Shown piece by piece: positions 26,681-36,168 of a stretch of 64,000 nucleotides of DNA (positions are counted from its first letter, which is position 1; the number at the start of each line of letters is the position of its first letter). The DNA is from an uncultured Eubacteriales bacterium (GTDB lineage: Bacteria > Bacillota > Clostridia > Peptostreptococcales > Anaerovoracaceae). Below the pieces are notes generated by a model. That model had not been told where the DNA came from. It searched no databases and saw nothing but the letters and a program-made list of their open reading frames with translations. The position numbers and the translations under genes are program-made. The stretch is from assembly GCA_900542295.1 (NCBI GenBank), contig UQNJ01000015.1:1-64000 (forward strand). The letters are read 5' to 3'.

Positions 26681-26761
26681 AACAGTTTACATTTAAACAG
26701 TTCACAACGACTTACAGTCTAAGCGCTCCTTAATCAAACCTTGCAAGCCGATTATTCCGAG

Positions 26762-26839
26762 ATGTCTCGCCGGCAGCAATTTTCTGACAGGCAAAGGTAA
26801 ATGTCTCGCCGGCTGCAATTTCCGGCAAGCAAGGCCGAA
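26762..26839. repeat. 39-base duplication with ATGTCTCGCCGGC core
   Basis: Two units start at 26762 and 26801 with ATGTCTCGCCGGC, then A or T, then GCAATTT, and end in GGCAA/CAAGCAA words. The GC content is well above the surroundings. Confidence 0.7.
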
Positions 26840-26987
26840 ATAAGAACACTGATGGGATGGCAATTCTCTATTGAGAGCGGACAATCGCTACAGCTTCAAA
26901 ACATGTTGGATACAATAACAAAAATGCGTATAACGGCAGCCGAATAAGGAAATCCTTATATAATAAAGATTTTATAAGGAGTGTCTT

Positions 26988-27869
26988 ATGCAGTACAGAA
27001 CTGATTTGGCGATAGAAAATCATGAGCTGATTGAAGAAGCAAAAGCAAGAGCTACAGGATATATAAAAAAACAGCAGCAAAAGGATGAGGACATATGCGT
27101 TACAGAGATTATCATCACCGATGAGCAAGGTGAAACAGCTTTCGGAAAACCTAAGGGAACTTATATAACAATAGAAGTTGATGGGATATTGGAGCAAAAG
27201 GATAAAATCAAAGAAAGAGCGGCTCATACTTTGGCAGAGGAACTGAAAAAGATGATAAAATTCGATTATTACCTCAAAGTCCTTGTAGTCGGTCTTGGAA
27301 ATGAGAAAGTGACACCCGACAGCCTTGGACCGCATACTGTAGACAAGGTTAAGATAACGGCTCATCTTTTTGAGATGTTTGAAGCCGACGGAGATTGGGA
27401 AATGGCCAATGTAAGCGGATTTAATCCATCAGTTACAGGCGTTACCGGAATGGAGACGGCAGACCTTATAGAAAAAGTAACATCTATGGTTCATCCCGAT
27501 GTTGTACTTATTGTGGACTCTCTTGCGGCAAGGAATATAGATAGGATGAGCACTACCATACAGCTATGCGATACCGGGATAGAACCGGGAGCCGGCATGG
27601 GAAACAGGAGAAAGGCGATTTCAGAGGAGACTTTAGGATGTAAAGTTGTTTCCATAGGAGTTCCGACCGTAATAGATTCAAGGAATTTGATTATTGAAGC
27701 AGCACAGGCAACGGAGTTTGCCGATGAAAAAAAGATAGATAAATATTTTAAAGATAAAGAACTGAATATGATAGTTACTTCGACAGATATAGACGAAATA
27801 ATAAAAGATTTTTCGGACATAATCGCAAATGCCATAAATATAACACTTCATCCCGGCATATATTCTTAA
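26988..27869 (+). CDS. gpr: germination protease GPR
   Basis: Aspartic-type peptidase that degrades small acid-soluble spore proteins at germination. The 293-aa protein contains RTDLAIEN near the N terminus, the site related to zymogen processing; only four residues precede TDLA here, so the propeptide is shorter than in Bacillus. Conserved GLGNEKVTPDSLGPHTVDK and DSLAARNIDRMSTTIQ, both given in part, plus TGIEPGAGMGNRRK, identify the family. AAGGAG (26976-26981) supports the ATG. spoIIP begins 28 bases after the stop, as in many spore-formers. Confidence 0.95.
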   Translation: MQYRTDLAIENHELIEEAKARATGYIKKQQQKDEDICVTEIIITDEQGETAFGKPKGTYITIEVDGILEQKDKIKERAAHTLAEELKKMIKFDYYLKVLVVGLGNEKVTPDSLGPHTVDKVKITAHLFEMFEADGDWEMANVSGFNPSVTGVTGMETADLIEKVTSMVHPDVVLIVDSLAARNIDRMSTTIQLCDTGIEPGAGMGNRRKAISEETLGCKVVSIGVPTVIDSRNLIIEAAQATEFADEKKIDKYFKDKELNMIVTSTDIDEIIKDFSDIIANAINITLHPGIYS

Positions 27870-27897
27870 GGTCAGACTATATACCGAGGGGGAAAAT

Positions 27898-28779
27898 ATG
27901 AAAAGACTATTGGGAAAGTCAGCAGTTATTATATATATATTGAGTACAGTCTGTTTCTGTATGGCATATGTAAATAATCCTAACAAGACAGAAGACACAA
28001 GCAGCGGCAGAAATGTTTCCGCAACTGATCTTGGTGTGATGTGTATAAATGCATCCTATCCCTCAATGGGCATAGAACTTGCGGATTCAAGAGACAACGA
28101 GATTCCGCAGGAGGAGATAACGGATTTAAAAAAGGATGAATCCGCAGAAATTGATAATCAGCAGCCTGATGTGAGCAGCGGAGAGCCGGAAGTACTAATA
28201 GTGCATACTCATGCGACAGAATCCTATCTGCCTCAGTCAGGTGGTAATTTTCATTCAAAAGATGAAGAAAATACAGTCAGGGATGTAGGGAATGTGCTGG
28301 CACAGACATTGGAAAAGCAGGGGATTGCTGTTGTACATGACAAGACTTTACATGATTATCCTTCATATAATAATTCTTACGGCAGATCATATGCAACAGC
28401 CCAGGAACTCCTTGAAAAATATCCTTCTGTAAAATGTGTAATAGATTTGCACAGAGATGCGATAGCCGCTGAAACTCCGGCAGCTACCGTATCTGTAGGC
28501 GGCAGAACATGTGCCAAATATTCTTATGTAGTAAGTACAGGCACAGCCACATATCAGTCCAATCTGAATTTTGTAAAAACTCTAAATGAGATAGCTAAGA
28601 GCAGATATAACGGGTTTACCGGAAAGGTTATAGAGAGAAGTTACAAATATAATCAGGACCTTTCCTCCCAATATATTTTGCTGGAAATAGGATATAACAG
28701 AAATCAGATAGAGGACTGCCGCAATACAGCAGACATAATCGGTAATGTTCTGGGAGAGGCTTTGAAAAATCAAAGATAA
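27898..28779 (+). CDS. spoIIP: stage II sporulation protein P
   Basis: Septal peptidoglycan amidase/endopeptidase of the SpoIIDMP engulfment machine. A signal-anchor helix (about residues 8-26) is followed by a variable linker. The catalytic domain begins at about residue 98 with VLIVHTHATESY, containing zinc ligands, and continues with DLHRDAI and LLEIGYNRNQ, the latter holding a conserved Glu. 293 aa, shorter than Bacillus SpoIIP but with the domain intact. GAGGGGG precedes the ATG. It lies between gpr and the small yqxA-position gene. Confidence 0.93.
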   Translation: MKRLLGKSAVIIYILSTVCFCMAYVNNPNKTEDTSSGRNVSATDLGVMCINASYPSMGIELADSRDNEIPQEEITDLKKDESAEIDNQQPDVSSGEPEVLIVHTHATESYLPQSGGNFHSKDEENTVRDVGNVLAQTLEKQGIAVVHDKTLHDYPSYNNSYGRSYATAQELLEKYPSVKCVIDLHRDAIAAETPAATVSVGGRTCAKYSYVVSTGTATYQSNLNFVKTLNEIAKSRYNGFTGKVIERSYKYNQDLSSQYILLEIGYNRNQIEDCRNTADIIGNVLGEALKNQR

Positions 28780-28842
28780 AAGAAATCAATCACCGCAGAG
28801 ATCTGTGCGGAGTACATATTATAGGAATCTGAGGAGAAAACT

Positions 28843-29004
28843 TTGAAAAATGTGAGATTGTTTTTTGTGATAGCGGCTTTATCTTTCATAATTACTTTGA
28901 CTGTTCTTACTGTAGACAGGAACGGAGCATATATGTACCATGAAGGAGATACAATTAGCGAAAGACTGCAAGTTTTCATTGAAAAGCTGATAGATTTACA
29001 TTAA
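28843..29004 (+). CDS. 53-aa membrane-anchored protein in the yqxA position
   Basis: TTG start with GAGGAG (28831-28836) six bases upstream. The product begins MKNVRLFFVIAALSFIITL, a single membrane helix, followed by a short extracellular tail (DRNGAYMYHEGDTISERL...). It sits between spoIIP and lepA, where Bacillus carries yqxA (a longer, DUF3679 protein). I cannot show homology from so short a sequence; the link is positional. The ribosome site and the conserved neighbourhood argue that it is expressed. Confidence 0.55.
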   Translation: MKNVRLFFVIAALSFIITLTVLTVDRNGAYMYHEGDTISERLQVFIEKLIDLH

Positions 29005-29042
29005 AATATAATGTTAGATAATTATATTTTAGTGAGGAAAAA

Positions 29043-30860
29043 ATGGCAAACAAAGATTATCAGAAATATATAAGAAATTTCAGCATAATAGCTCATATAG
29101 ACCATGGTAAATCTACGCTGGCAGACAGAATTATAGAAAAGACGGGTCTGGTTCAGCATAGAGATATGAAAGAACAGTTTCTTGACAATATGGATCTTGA
29201 GAGAGAAAGAGGAATTACAATCAAGCTGCAGACGACGAGACTTGTTTACAGCAGCAGAGACGGATACGAATATGTACTCAACCTTATCGACACACCGGGG
29301 CATGTGGACTTTAACTATGAGGTTTCAAGAAGTCTGGCAGCATGTGAGGGAGCAGTACTTGTAGTTGATGCTACTCAGGGAGTGGAAGCTCAGACTCTTG
29401 CAAATGTGTATTTGGCTCTTGACGAGGACCTTGAAATTCTTCCTGTTCTAAACAAGATAGACCTTGCTTCTGCAAGACCTGACGAAACAAAAGAAGAAAT
29501 AGAAGAGGTTATAGGGCTTGACGCTTCAGAGGCTCCTCTGATTTCGGCAAAGGAGGGCATAGGCATAGAAGAGCTGCTTGAAAAAGTAGTAGAGGTTATT
29601 CCTCCGCCGTCAGGGAACCCGGACGGCAAGCTTAAAGCGCTGATATTCGATTCTAAATATGATAACTACAAGGGTGTAATAATCTACACAAGAGTTATAG
29701 ACGGCGAAGTCAAAAAAGGCGATATAATAAGGCTTATGAATACCGGCAAAAAATACGAAGTTACCGAGGTCGGAGTATGTGCTCCCGGCCCGGTTGCAAC
29801 GGAGGTTTTAAGAGCAGGAGAAGTAGGATATATATGCGGAAGTATAAAACAGGTATCGGATGCAAGAGTGGGAGACACCATAACTCTTGATAATGACCCT
29901 ACTGAAGAAATGCTCCCAGGATATAAAAAAGCTCAGTCTATGGTATACTGCGGAATTTATCCGGCAGAGGGAGAAAAATATGAAAATGTCAAAGACGCAT
30001 TGGAAAAATTGCAGGTAAATGATGCTGCTTTTAACTTCGAGCCTGAAACTTCCACCGCTTTGGGATTTGGCTTTAGGTGCGGTTTTCTTGGACTGCTTCA
30101 TATGGAAATCATAGTGGAAAGACTTGAGCGTGAATTTAACTTGGCAGTTATTACAACATCGCCAAGCGTTATATACAGAGTTGTAAAAGCAGACGGAACC
30201 GTTGAAATGATACAGAATCCGACTAATTTACCACCTGTTCAGGAAATAAGCTACATAGAGGAACCTATGGTCAAGGCAGATATTATGATTCCAAAGGAAT
30301 ATGTAGGCAGCATAATGGAATTGTGTCAGGAACGCCGAGGAAAAATGATTCACATGGAATATATCACGGAGACCAGAGTTCAGCTCCATTATGAAATGCC
30401 TCTTAACGAAGTAATATACGATTTCTTTGACGCACTTAAGTCAAAGACAAGGGGTTATGGTTCTCTCGACTATGAATTTATACGCTACGAACGCTCAAAT
30501 GTGGTAAAGATGGACATACTCCTTAACAAAGACCTTGTAGACGCATTTTCTATGATAGTTCATGAGTCCAAAGCTTATGCAAGAGGGCGTTTTGTTTGTG
30601 AAAAACTTAAAGAAATAATACCGATGCATCAGTTTGAAGTGCCTATTCAGGCTGCAATCGGTCAGAAAGTCATAGCAAGAGAAACAGTTAAGGCTTACAG
30701 AAAAGATGTAATTGCCAAGTGTTACGGCGGAGATATTTCAAGAAAGAAAAAGCTTCTTGAAAAGCAAAAAGAGGGTAAAAAGAGAATGAGACAGTTCGGA
30801 ACCGTGGAAGTGCCGCAGGAAGCATTTACTGCTGTTTTGAAGTATGACGAAAACAAATAA
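29043..30860 (+). CDS. lepA: elongation factor 4 (LepA)
   Basis: Ribosome-bound translational GTPase that can back-translocate or remodel stalled ribosomes. G1 motif AHIDHGKST (residues about 15-23), G2 ERERGITIK, G3 DTPGHVDF and G4 NKID are all present, followed by EF-G-like domains II, III and V and the LepA-specific C-terminal domain (about residue 490 on, with KAYRKDVIAKCYGGDISRKKK in part). 605 aa is typical. GTGAGGAAA-type ribosome site. Next to hemW as in most Bacillota. Confidence 0.97.
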   Translation: MANKDYQKYIRNFSIIAHIDHGKSTLADRIIEKTGLVQHRDMKEQFLDNMDLERERGITIKLQTTRLVYSSRDGYEYVLNLIDTPGHVDFNYEVSRSLAACEGAVLVVDATQGVEAQTLANVYLALDEDLEILPVLNKIDLASARPDETKEEIEEVIGLDASEAPLISAKEGIGIEELLEKVVEVIPPPSGNPDGKLKALIFDSKYDNYKGVIIYTRVIDGEVKKGDIIRLMNTGKKYEVTEVGVCAPGPVATEVLRAGEVGYICGSIKQVSDARVGDTITLDNDPTEEMLPGYKKAQSMVYCGIYPAEGEKYENVKDALEKLQVNDAAFNFEPETSTALGFGFRCGFLGLLHMEIIVERLEREFNLAVITTSPSVIYRVVKADGTVEMIQNPTNLPPVQEISYIEEPMVKADIMIPKEYVGSIMELCQERRGKMIHMEYITETRVQLHYEMPLNEVIYDFFDALKSKTRGYGSLDYEFIRYERSNVVKMDILLNKDLVDAFSMIVHESKAYARGRFVCEKLKEIIPMHQFEVPIQAAIGQKVIARETVKAYRKDVIAKCYGGDISRKKKLLEKQKEGKKRMRQFGTVEVPQEAFTAVLKYDENK

Positions 30861-30885
30861 TCAATTTTTTAATTTGGAGAAAAAA

Positions 30886-32076
30886 ATGGCTGCCGGAATA
30901 TATATACATATACCATTTTGCATAAAAAAATGCTTTTACTGCGATTTCTTTTCACTGCCTTTAGATGATTACAAGCTTCGGAGAGAATATGCAAGAGCAT
31001 TGATATATGAAGCGGCATTTTATGGTGAGCGATACGGAAAAAACCTCAAGGCTGATACTGTGTTTTTCGGAGGAGGAACACCCAGCCTTATGGAACCGGG
31101 GCTTATTGCAAGGATAATGGAATCGCTGAATAAAAATTTTGATATAGCCTCTGATGCAGAAATTACTATGGAGTGCAATCCGGCCACTCTGACACCGGAA
31201 AAACTCAAGGGTTACAGAGCTGCCGGGATAAATCGCCTCAGTATAGGAGCCCAGTCCTTTAACGATGAGGTTTTGCAAAAATTAGGCAGAATTCACAAAG
31301 CAGAAGATATAGAAAAAACTTTTGACCTTGCAAGACAAGCAGGGTTTGATAACATGAACATGGATCTGATGTTTGCAGTGCCCGGACTTACTCTCAAAGA
31401 GTGGAGAAAAACCATTAAACAAGCATTGGGAATGAAGCCCGAACATATTTCATTTTATAGTCTTGAAATTTCGGAAGAAACGGTTTTTGGACACATGGTT
31501 TCAGAGGGAAAAATGAAAGAAACTCCTGTAGAGAAGGACAGACGCATGTACCATGAAGCATTGGAGATGCTGAAAAAAGCAGGTTTTAATCATTATGAGA
31601 TTTCCAATGCGGCTCTCCCCAAAAGGGAATGCAGACATAATCTTAAATATTGGAGTTTCTCGGATTATTTGGGACTCGGAGCTTCGGCACATTCTTTTAT
31701 AAATAAAGTCAGATTTTCCAATGTTGGTGAAGTCAATCAATATATAAGTGCAATGGACAGGCAGGACATGGCTAAGGGATCAAGGCTGGGAGATTCAGAT
31801 GTAATGGGAGCAGGCTGTATAGATTATTTTCATGTTAACTCAGCAATGGACAGCATTGCGGAATACACATTTACGGCACTGAGAACTAAAAAAGGTGTAG
31901 ATTTTGAGGATTTTGAAAAAAGATTCAAAATTTATTTCTGGGATGTTTTCGGAAAAGAAAGAAGCATGTTTGAAGAATATGTAAGAAACGGATATGCCTG
32001 TTCAGACAGCAGGCACATAGCACTTACATGTAAAGGAATAGATATTTCAAATAAGATAATGGCACTTTTTGTATAG
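30886..32076 (+). CDS. hemW: radical SAM protein HemW
   Basis: Heme chaperone-type radical SAM protein of the HemN-like family. The cluster motif reads HIPFCIKKCFYCDF: Cx3CxxC followed by Phe, not the fourth Cys seen in true HemN, so this is HemW. Further family motifs: FGGGTPSLM, ECNPATL, GINRLSIGAQSFND, and HYEISNAA. The C-terminal HemN domain is complete. I use ATG 30886 because GGAG lies upstream of it; the longer frame overlaps lepA without a ribosome site. 396 aa. Confidence 0.93.
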   Translation: MAAGIYIHIPFCIKKCFYCDFFSLPLDDYKLRREYARALIYEAAFYGERYGKNLKADTVFFGGGTPSLMEPGLIARIMESLNKNFDIASDAEITMECNPATLTPEKLKGYRAAGINRLSIGAQSFNDEVLQKLGRIHKAEDIEKTFDLARQAGFDNMNMDLMFAVPGLTLKEWRKTIKQALGMKPEHISFYSLEISEETVFGHMVSEGKMKETPVEKDRRMYHEALEMLKKAGFNHYEISNAALPKRECRHNLKYWSFSDYLGLGASAHSFINKVRFSNVGEVNQYISAMDRQDMAKGSRLGDSDVMGAGCIDYFHVNSAMDSIAEYTFTALRTKKGVDFEDFEKRFKIYFWDVFGKERSMFEEYVRNGYACSDSRHIALTCKGIDISNKIMALFV

Positions 32077-32098
32077 AAAGCTTATGGGGAGGTATTTA

Positions 32099-33589
32099 AT
32101 GAGAAAATATATTATGGCACTTGATCAGGGAACTACGAGCTCCAGATGCATAATATACGATAAAAAAGGTAATATGATAAGCGTTGCTCAAAAGGAGTTT
32201 ACTCAATATTATCCAAAAGACGGTTGGGTTGAGCATGATGCAATGGAAATCTGGTCAACACAGATGGGTGTGGCACAGGAGGCGCTTCTTAAGATAGGCT
32301 GTACATACAAAAATATAGAAGCAATAGGAATTACCAATCAGAGAGAGACCACAGTAGTATGGGATAAGGAGACGGGTACTCCGATATATAATGCAATCGT
32401 ATGGCAATGCCGAAGAACAGCCGGATACTGTGACAAGCTTGCAGAAGAAGGTTATGGTGAAATGATTCGCCGGAAGACAGGTCTTCTGATAGATGCTTAT
32501 TTCAGCGGTACTAAGCTCAGATGGATTCTTGATAATGTTCCTGATGCACGGCAAAAGGCGGAAGAGGGGAAATTGCTTTTCGGAACTATTGAAACATGGC
32601 TAATCTGGAAGATGACGGGAGGCCGTGTTCATGTGACCGATTATTCCAATGCTTCAAGAACAATGATGTTCAATATCAATACGTTAGATTGGGATGATGA
32701 AATCCTTTCGATTTTGAATATTCCTCGCTCTATGCTTCCTGAGCCAAAGCCGTCAAGCTGCATATACGGTATGACCGACGATACGATATTCGGAGGTCCA
32801 ATTAAAATATCAGGGGCGGCAGGAGATCAGCAGGCGGCATTATTCGGTCAGACCTGCTTTGAGCCGGGGGAAGGCAAAAACACATACGGAACCGGCTGCT
32901 TTCTGCTTATGAATACAGGGGAAAAACCGGTGTTTTCAAAAAACGGTCTTGTTACTACCATTGCATGGGGACTTGACGGCAAGGTGAATTATGCCTTAGA
33001 AGGCTCTGTTTTCGTATGTGGCGCAGCAATACAGTGGCTTCGTGATGAAATAGATATAATCGAAAAATCATCGGATTCTGAGGCTATGGCATTATCAGTG
33101 CCGGATTCTTGCGGACTTTATGTTGTGCCTGCTTTCGTAGGACTGGGGGCTCCTTATTGGGACCCTTATGCAAGAGGGGCTGTACTTGGAATAACAAGGG
33201 GAGCAGGGAAAAATCATCTTGTCAGAGCTACTTTAGAATCATTGGCATATCAGACCAGCGATTTGATAAAAGCTATGACAGAGGATCTGGGAAGCTGCCT
33301 TGTGTCACTTAAAGTAGACGGAGGAGCATGCGCCAACAACTTTTTGATGCAGTTTCAGTCGGATATTTTAGACTGTAAAGTTGAAAGACCTGTATGTATA
33401 GAGACCACCTCTCTTGGTGCTGCATATCTGGCAGGCTTGGCAACAGGTTTTTGGAAAAGCAAGGGTGATGTGATTCAAAACTGGCAGATTGACAGAGTAT
33501 TTGAACCTCATATGGATGAGACGGAAAGGAAAGAAAAGCTTAAAGGCTGGGAGAAAGCCGTGGATCGTGTCAGAGACTGGGCAAAATAG
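32099..33589 (+). CDS. glpK: glycerol kinase
   Basis: FGGY-family kinase making glycerol 3-phosphate. MALDQGTTSSRCI near the N terminus is the phosphate-binding loop, NAIVWQCRRT and GTIETWLIWKMTGG are family signatures, and GAAGDQQAALFGQ, GTGCFLLMNTG and DGGACANNFLMQFQ line the ATP site. 496 aa is full length. The ATG at 32099 follows GGGGAGG; the longer frame begins inside hemW. No glpF or glpD is in the window, so the gene is an orphan inserted after hemW, closed by its own terminator. Confidence 0.95.
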   Translation: MRKYIMALDQGTTSSRCIIYDKKGNMISVAQKEFTQYYPKDGWVEHDAMEIWSTQMGVAQEALLKIGCTYKNIEAIGITNQRETTVVWDKETGTPIYNAIVWQCRRTAGYCDKLAEEGYGEMIRRKTGLLIDAYFSGTKLRWILDNVPDARQKAEEGKLLFGTIETWLIWKMTGGRVHVTDYSNASRTMMFNINTLDWDDEILSILNIPRSMLPEPKPSSCIYGMTDDTIFGGPIKISGAAGDQQAALFGQTCFEPGEGKNTYGTGCFLLMNTGEKPVFSKNGLVTTIAWGLDGKVNYALEGSVFVCGAAIQWLRDEIDIIEKSSDSEAMALSVPDSCGLYVVPAFVGLGAPYWDPYARGAVLGITRGAGKNHLVRATLESLAYQTSDLIKAMTEDLGSCLVSLKVDGGACANNFLMQFQSDILDCKVERPVCIETTSLGAAYLAGLATGFWKSKGDVIQNWQIDRVFEPHMDETERKEKLKGWEKAVDRVRDWAK

Positions 33590-33606
33590 ATGATTCTGTA
33601 ATAAAT

Positions 33607-33646
33607 ATTGAGGCAGCTGAAAAATCTTTGGCAGCCTCAATTTTTT
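33607..33646 (+). terminator. glpK terminator
   Basis: ATTGAGGC (33607-33614) pairs with GCCTCAAT (33634-33641), followed by six T. Confidence 0.85.
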
Positions 33647-33734
33647 GTTACCGAAAAGGTTATGGTATATGAAAAAGTTGTGCATAAGGATTGCCCCTGA
33701 GCTTTTACCTATAAATCACAGCCGGGAAAACAAT

Positions 33735-33790
33735 AAAAAAGCGGCTTGTGCCGCCCGTATTGTATCTACAAGTATCAGGCATCACAAGCC
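33735..33790 (-). terminator. terminator of the YitT-MFS transcript
   Basis: On the minus strand GGCTTGTG (33783-33790 complement) pairs with CACAAGCC (33743-33750 complement), followed by GC and six T from the A-run at 33735-33740. Confidence 0.75.
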
Positions 33791-33829
33791 GTCTCTTTCA
33801 GTTTTTTCTATAAATGTACAGGAAAAATA

Positions 33830-35107
33830 TTATTGAGCATCAGCTTCGTTTTCGTTTTTAGCAGCATTGAGGCTCTTCACTTTCTTTGCAAGGGTGAGTG
33901 AAAGAACGACTGCCAGTAAACAGCAGATTCCGAAGAATATGAACATTCTGAAATATCCGGCTTCTTCTCCTAAATTGTCAAGCCAGCCACCTATCATTGC
34001 AGGAACAAACAGGTCAGGAAGATAGATTACCATTGAAGCAAGACCTATTGCAGTTGCGGCATATGAGATAGGGATATTGATTTCGTTAAGTATAGACCAC
34101 ATTACACCATAAAGCATCATTGCAAATGCAGAAGCAAGCATGGATATTGTTATTGCAATTACAACACTGTTTTCGCCCGCAGGTATCCGGGTAGTTATAA
34201 AGAACAATGCACCTAAAATTATGAAACCGTATCCATAAAGTTTCAAAGTGGACTTGAGCAGCTTGTCTGCAATATATCCGCCTAACGGTGATAGGAAGTA
34301 AAGGACATATCCTCTGATAATTCCTAAGAAAGCTGAGTCTGACACATCCATACCGACCTGAGATGACAGGTAAGGTGTAAAATAAGTTACATTACTGTAT
34401 ATGGTGTAAATCAGGAACATTATTATTGAAGCCCACCATAAATAAGGATTTCTGATGGCTTTACCTACATCGCTGAGTTTGAATTTGTCTTCTTCTGCTA
34501 TTTCACTCAGTGCGATTTTATCCTCTTTAAAAGTTATCTGAACGAGAATACCTGCCAGAATAACGGCAACGGACATTGCAATAATGGTTCTGAACATTGC
34601 TTCGTGATTGTCATCGCTTGAAGCATAAAGACGCCAGAATATAACGCTGCATATAAGGCTTATAATTGAACCAAGCGCATAATACCATCCGTAAGTCGAA
34701 CCGGAATTTTCCTTTCCGCCAAGAAGTCTTAAGCCCTTGTTTAAAGCTGTCCAGAATACAAAGCTTGTGGTCAATGCAAACAGGAAGAAAACTATTAAAG
34801 CTGTAATATAGTTCATGGAAAAGGCCATTATAAAGCCTAAAACTCCTGTACCAAGCAAAGAAAGGACAAGCATCTTTTTTGTTGAAAACTTATCTGCCAT
34901 GATTCCGCCGGGAATATAAAGAATAAGGCATCCTATAGCATATGCGGAGAGCAGGAAGCCTGCCTGTGCATTGGTCATATCAAAAGCAGGAAGAAACTTA
35001 TCATAATAAATGTACTTTATGTAAGGTAGCTCGTAGATGACACTGCCTGCGATTGAGAATGATATGATAGCGATAAAAGTTTCAAGAGTTAAGTGCGATT
35101 TTTTCAT
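33830..35107 (-). CDS. MFS transporter
   Basis: Twelve-helix major facilitator superfamily permease, 425 aa. Loop 2-3 carries GGIMADKFSTKKM, the MFS A-motif variant, and the second half repeats it as GGYIADKL. The family resembles the oxalate/formate-type or nitrate-type MFS branch only loosely; substrate unknown. AAGGAG precedes the ATG. It is the second gene of a minus-strand pair with the YitT-like gene and resembles the plus-strand MFS gene at 38242, with which it shares the AQAGFLLSAYAIGCLILY-type helix pair. The cluster context (peptidase, amidohydrolase) suggests a peptide- or amide-derived solute. Confidence 0.88.
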   Translation of the reverse strand: MKKSHLTLETFIAIISFSIAGSVIYELPYIKYIYYDKFLPAFDMTNAQAGFLLSAYAIGCLILYIPGGIMADKFSTKKMLVLSLLGTGVLGFIMAFSMNYITALIVFFLFALTTSFVFWTALNKGLRLLGGKENSGSTYGWYYALGSIISLICSVIFWRLYASSDDNHEAMFRTIIAMSVAVILAGILVQITFKEDKIALSEIAEEDKFKLSDVGKAIRNPYLWWASIIMFLIYTIYSNVTYFTPYLSSQVGMDVSDSAFLGIIRGYVLYFLSPLGGYIADKLLKSTLKLYGYGFIILGALFFITTRIPAGENSVVIAITISMLASAFAMMLYGVMWSILNEINIPISYAATAIGLASMVIYLPDLFVPAMIGGWLDNLGEEAGYFRMFIFFGICCLLAVVLSLTLAKKVKSLNAAKNENEADAQ

Positions 35108-35148
35108 ATCGGTCTCCTTTTCATAAATTTAAAAGCTATAACTAATAT

Positions 35149-36054
35149 TTAATCGTTAATAGTTCCTGTTAGATTTATATCATCAAATCCATTTCCTATT
35201 ATTTCATTGGCAGGAACTAAAACGACAAATGCGTTAGGGTCGAACCTGTGAACGAGGGCTTTTAAGATAGGCGTTTCACCCGGTTTTACAACGGTAAGAA
35301 GAATTTCTCTTGTTGAATTTGAAAACTTACCGGTTCCGCTTATGGATGTTACGCCACGATTCATATCGTTCAAAATCGCTTCTGTTATCTTATCTGCATT
35401 TTCATCTGCGAATATGTAAAACATCTGTGCTCTGTTAAAGCCACTTGTAAGTTTATCTGTTACAATAGAACTCATGGCTATAGCCATAACGGCATATATT
35501 CCAGCACCTATATCACCATAAACCATCATCGCAAATACCACTATGGTACCGTCTATAATCATATAAAGAGAGCCGATGCTCAGTGTTTTTGCTTTCGTTA
35601 TGATTATTTTTGCAAGAAGATCGGTACCTCCGGTTGACATGCGTGCCTTTATGGCAAGAGCTGAGGAAGAACCGTAAAGAATTCCGCCGAAAACTACGGC
35701 TACTATTTTATCTTCTGTTATACATGGAAGAAATGACAATAAATCCACAATGAGAGAATATACGGCTGTGGTTATAAGAGCCATGAATACATAAGTTCTG
35801 CCTTTTATTTTTATGCCCATCACAGCTATTGGAACAGTCATTGCAAGAACGCAAAGGCCTATCGGCCAGTTAAAATAATAGTTCAGCACAGTACCTATTC
35901 CTGCAAGACCTCCTGCGGCAATGTTGTTTCCGACATAAAAGAGGTTTAATGCGAGCGCATAGCCTATATCTGCGATGAGCAAAAGCAAAATTTGCTTTAA
36001 TGAAACACCGGTTTTAATTGCCGGCTTGTTATCACGGCTTTTACTTCGCTTCAT
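35149..36054 (-). CDS. YitT-family membrane protein (DUF161/DUF2179)
   Basis: Polytopic protein of the YitT family. Five to six helices occupy residues 20-210, with NIAAGGLAGIGTVLNY and MSTGGTDLLAKII as the recognisable repeats of the DUF161 part; the soluble C-terminal DUF2179 domain (about 215-295) contains RGVTSISGTGKFSN and REILLTVV. Members are thought to be transporters or regulators, but no substrate is established. GAGGAG precedes the start. It heads the minus-strand transcript with the MFS gene, divergent from the peptidase operon across a shared operator-like region. Confidence 0.9.
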   Translation of the reverse strand: MKRSKSRDNKPAIKTGVSLKQILLLLIADIGYALALNLFYVGNNIAAGGLAGIGTVLNYYFNWPIGLCVLAMTVPIAVMGIKIKGRTYVFMALITTAVYSLIVDLLSFLPCITEDKIVAVVFGGILYGSSSALAIKARMSTGGTDLLAKIIITKAKTLSIGSLYMIIDGTIVVFAMMVYGDIGAGIYAVMAIAMSSIVTDKLTSGFNRAQMFYIFADENADKITEAILNDMNRGVTSISGTGKFSNSTREILLTVVKPGETPILKALVHRFDPNAFVVLVPANEIIGNGFDDINLTGTIND

Positions 36055-36117
36055 TGAAATCTCCTCGAACAGTAGTTATAAGACCAATATACCTTAAAGG
36101 AAGCCTTTTATAAAGTG

Positions 36118-36168
36118 CCAAAATGCATTTTTGGAATAGTCCAAAAATGTGCTTTTATTATTTTGGAC
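36118..36168. promoter_or_regulatory. repeated TCCAAAA/TTTTGGA inverted repeats in the divergent promoter region
   Basis: CCAAAA-TGCAT-TTTTGG (36118-36134) and GTCCAAAA (36139-36146) with TTTTGGAC (36161-36168) form two adjacent dyads sharing the half-site CCAAAA, midway between the divergent YitT and peptidase genes. An AT-rich TATAAA follows at about 36173. A dimeric regulator, for example the MocR-type protein encoded four genes down, is a plausible ligand. Confidence 0.5.

Larger units (their letters stand above)
26246..26975. other. long non-coding interval with short repeats
   Basis: About 730 bases without a credible gene. It holds a 12-bp hairpin with one mismatch (26526-26553), a 37-base tandem duplication (26607-26680) and a 39-base duplication (26762-26839). 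The base composition between 26560 and 26700 is dominated by ACA/TTCACA words. The left part (26430-26480) contains two copies of an AATGTTGGC/AACATT-like word. No promoter for the downstream gpr gene could be assigned with confidence. Confidence 0.5.

Noticed and set aside
26607..26839. CRISPR array
   Set aside because: Only two copies of each of two different units, contiguous without spacers of regular size, and no cas genes.
26702..26884. 60-codon minus-strand frame with repeated CRKLQPARHL-like peptides
   Set aside because: The peptide repeat just mirrors the 39-base DNA duplication; no ribosome site was seen.
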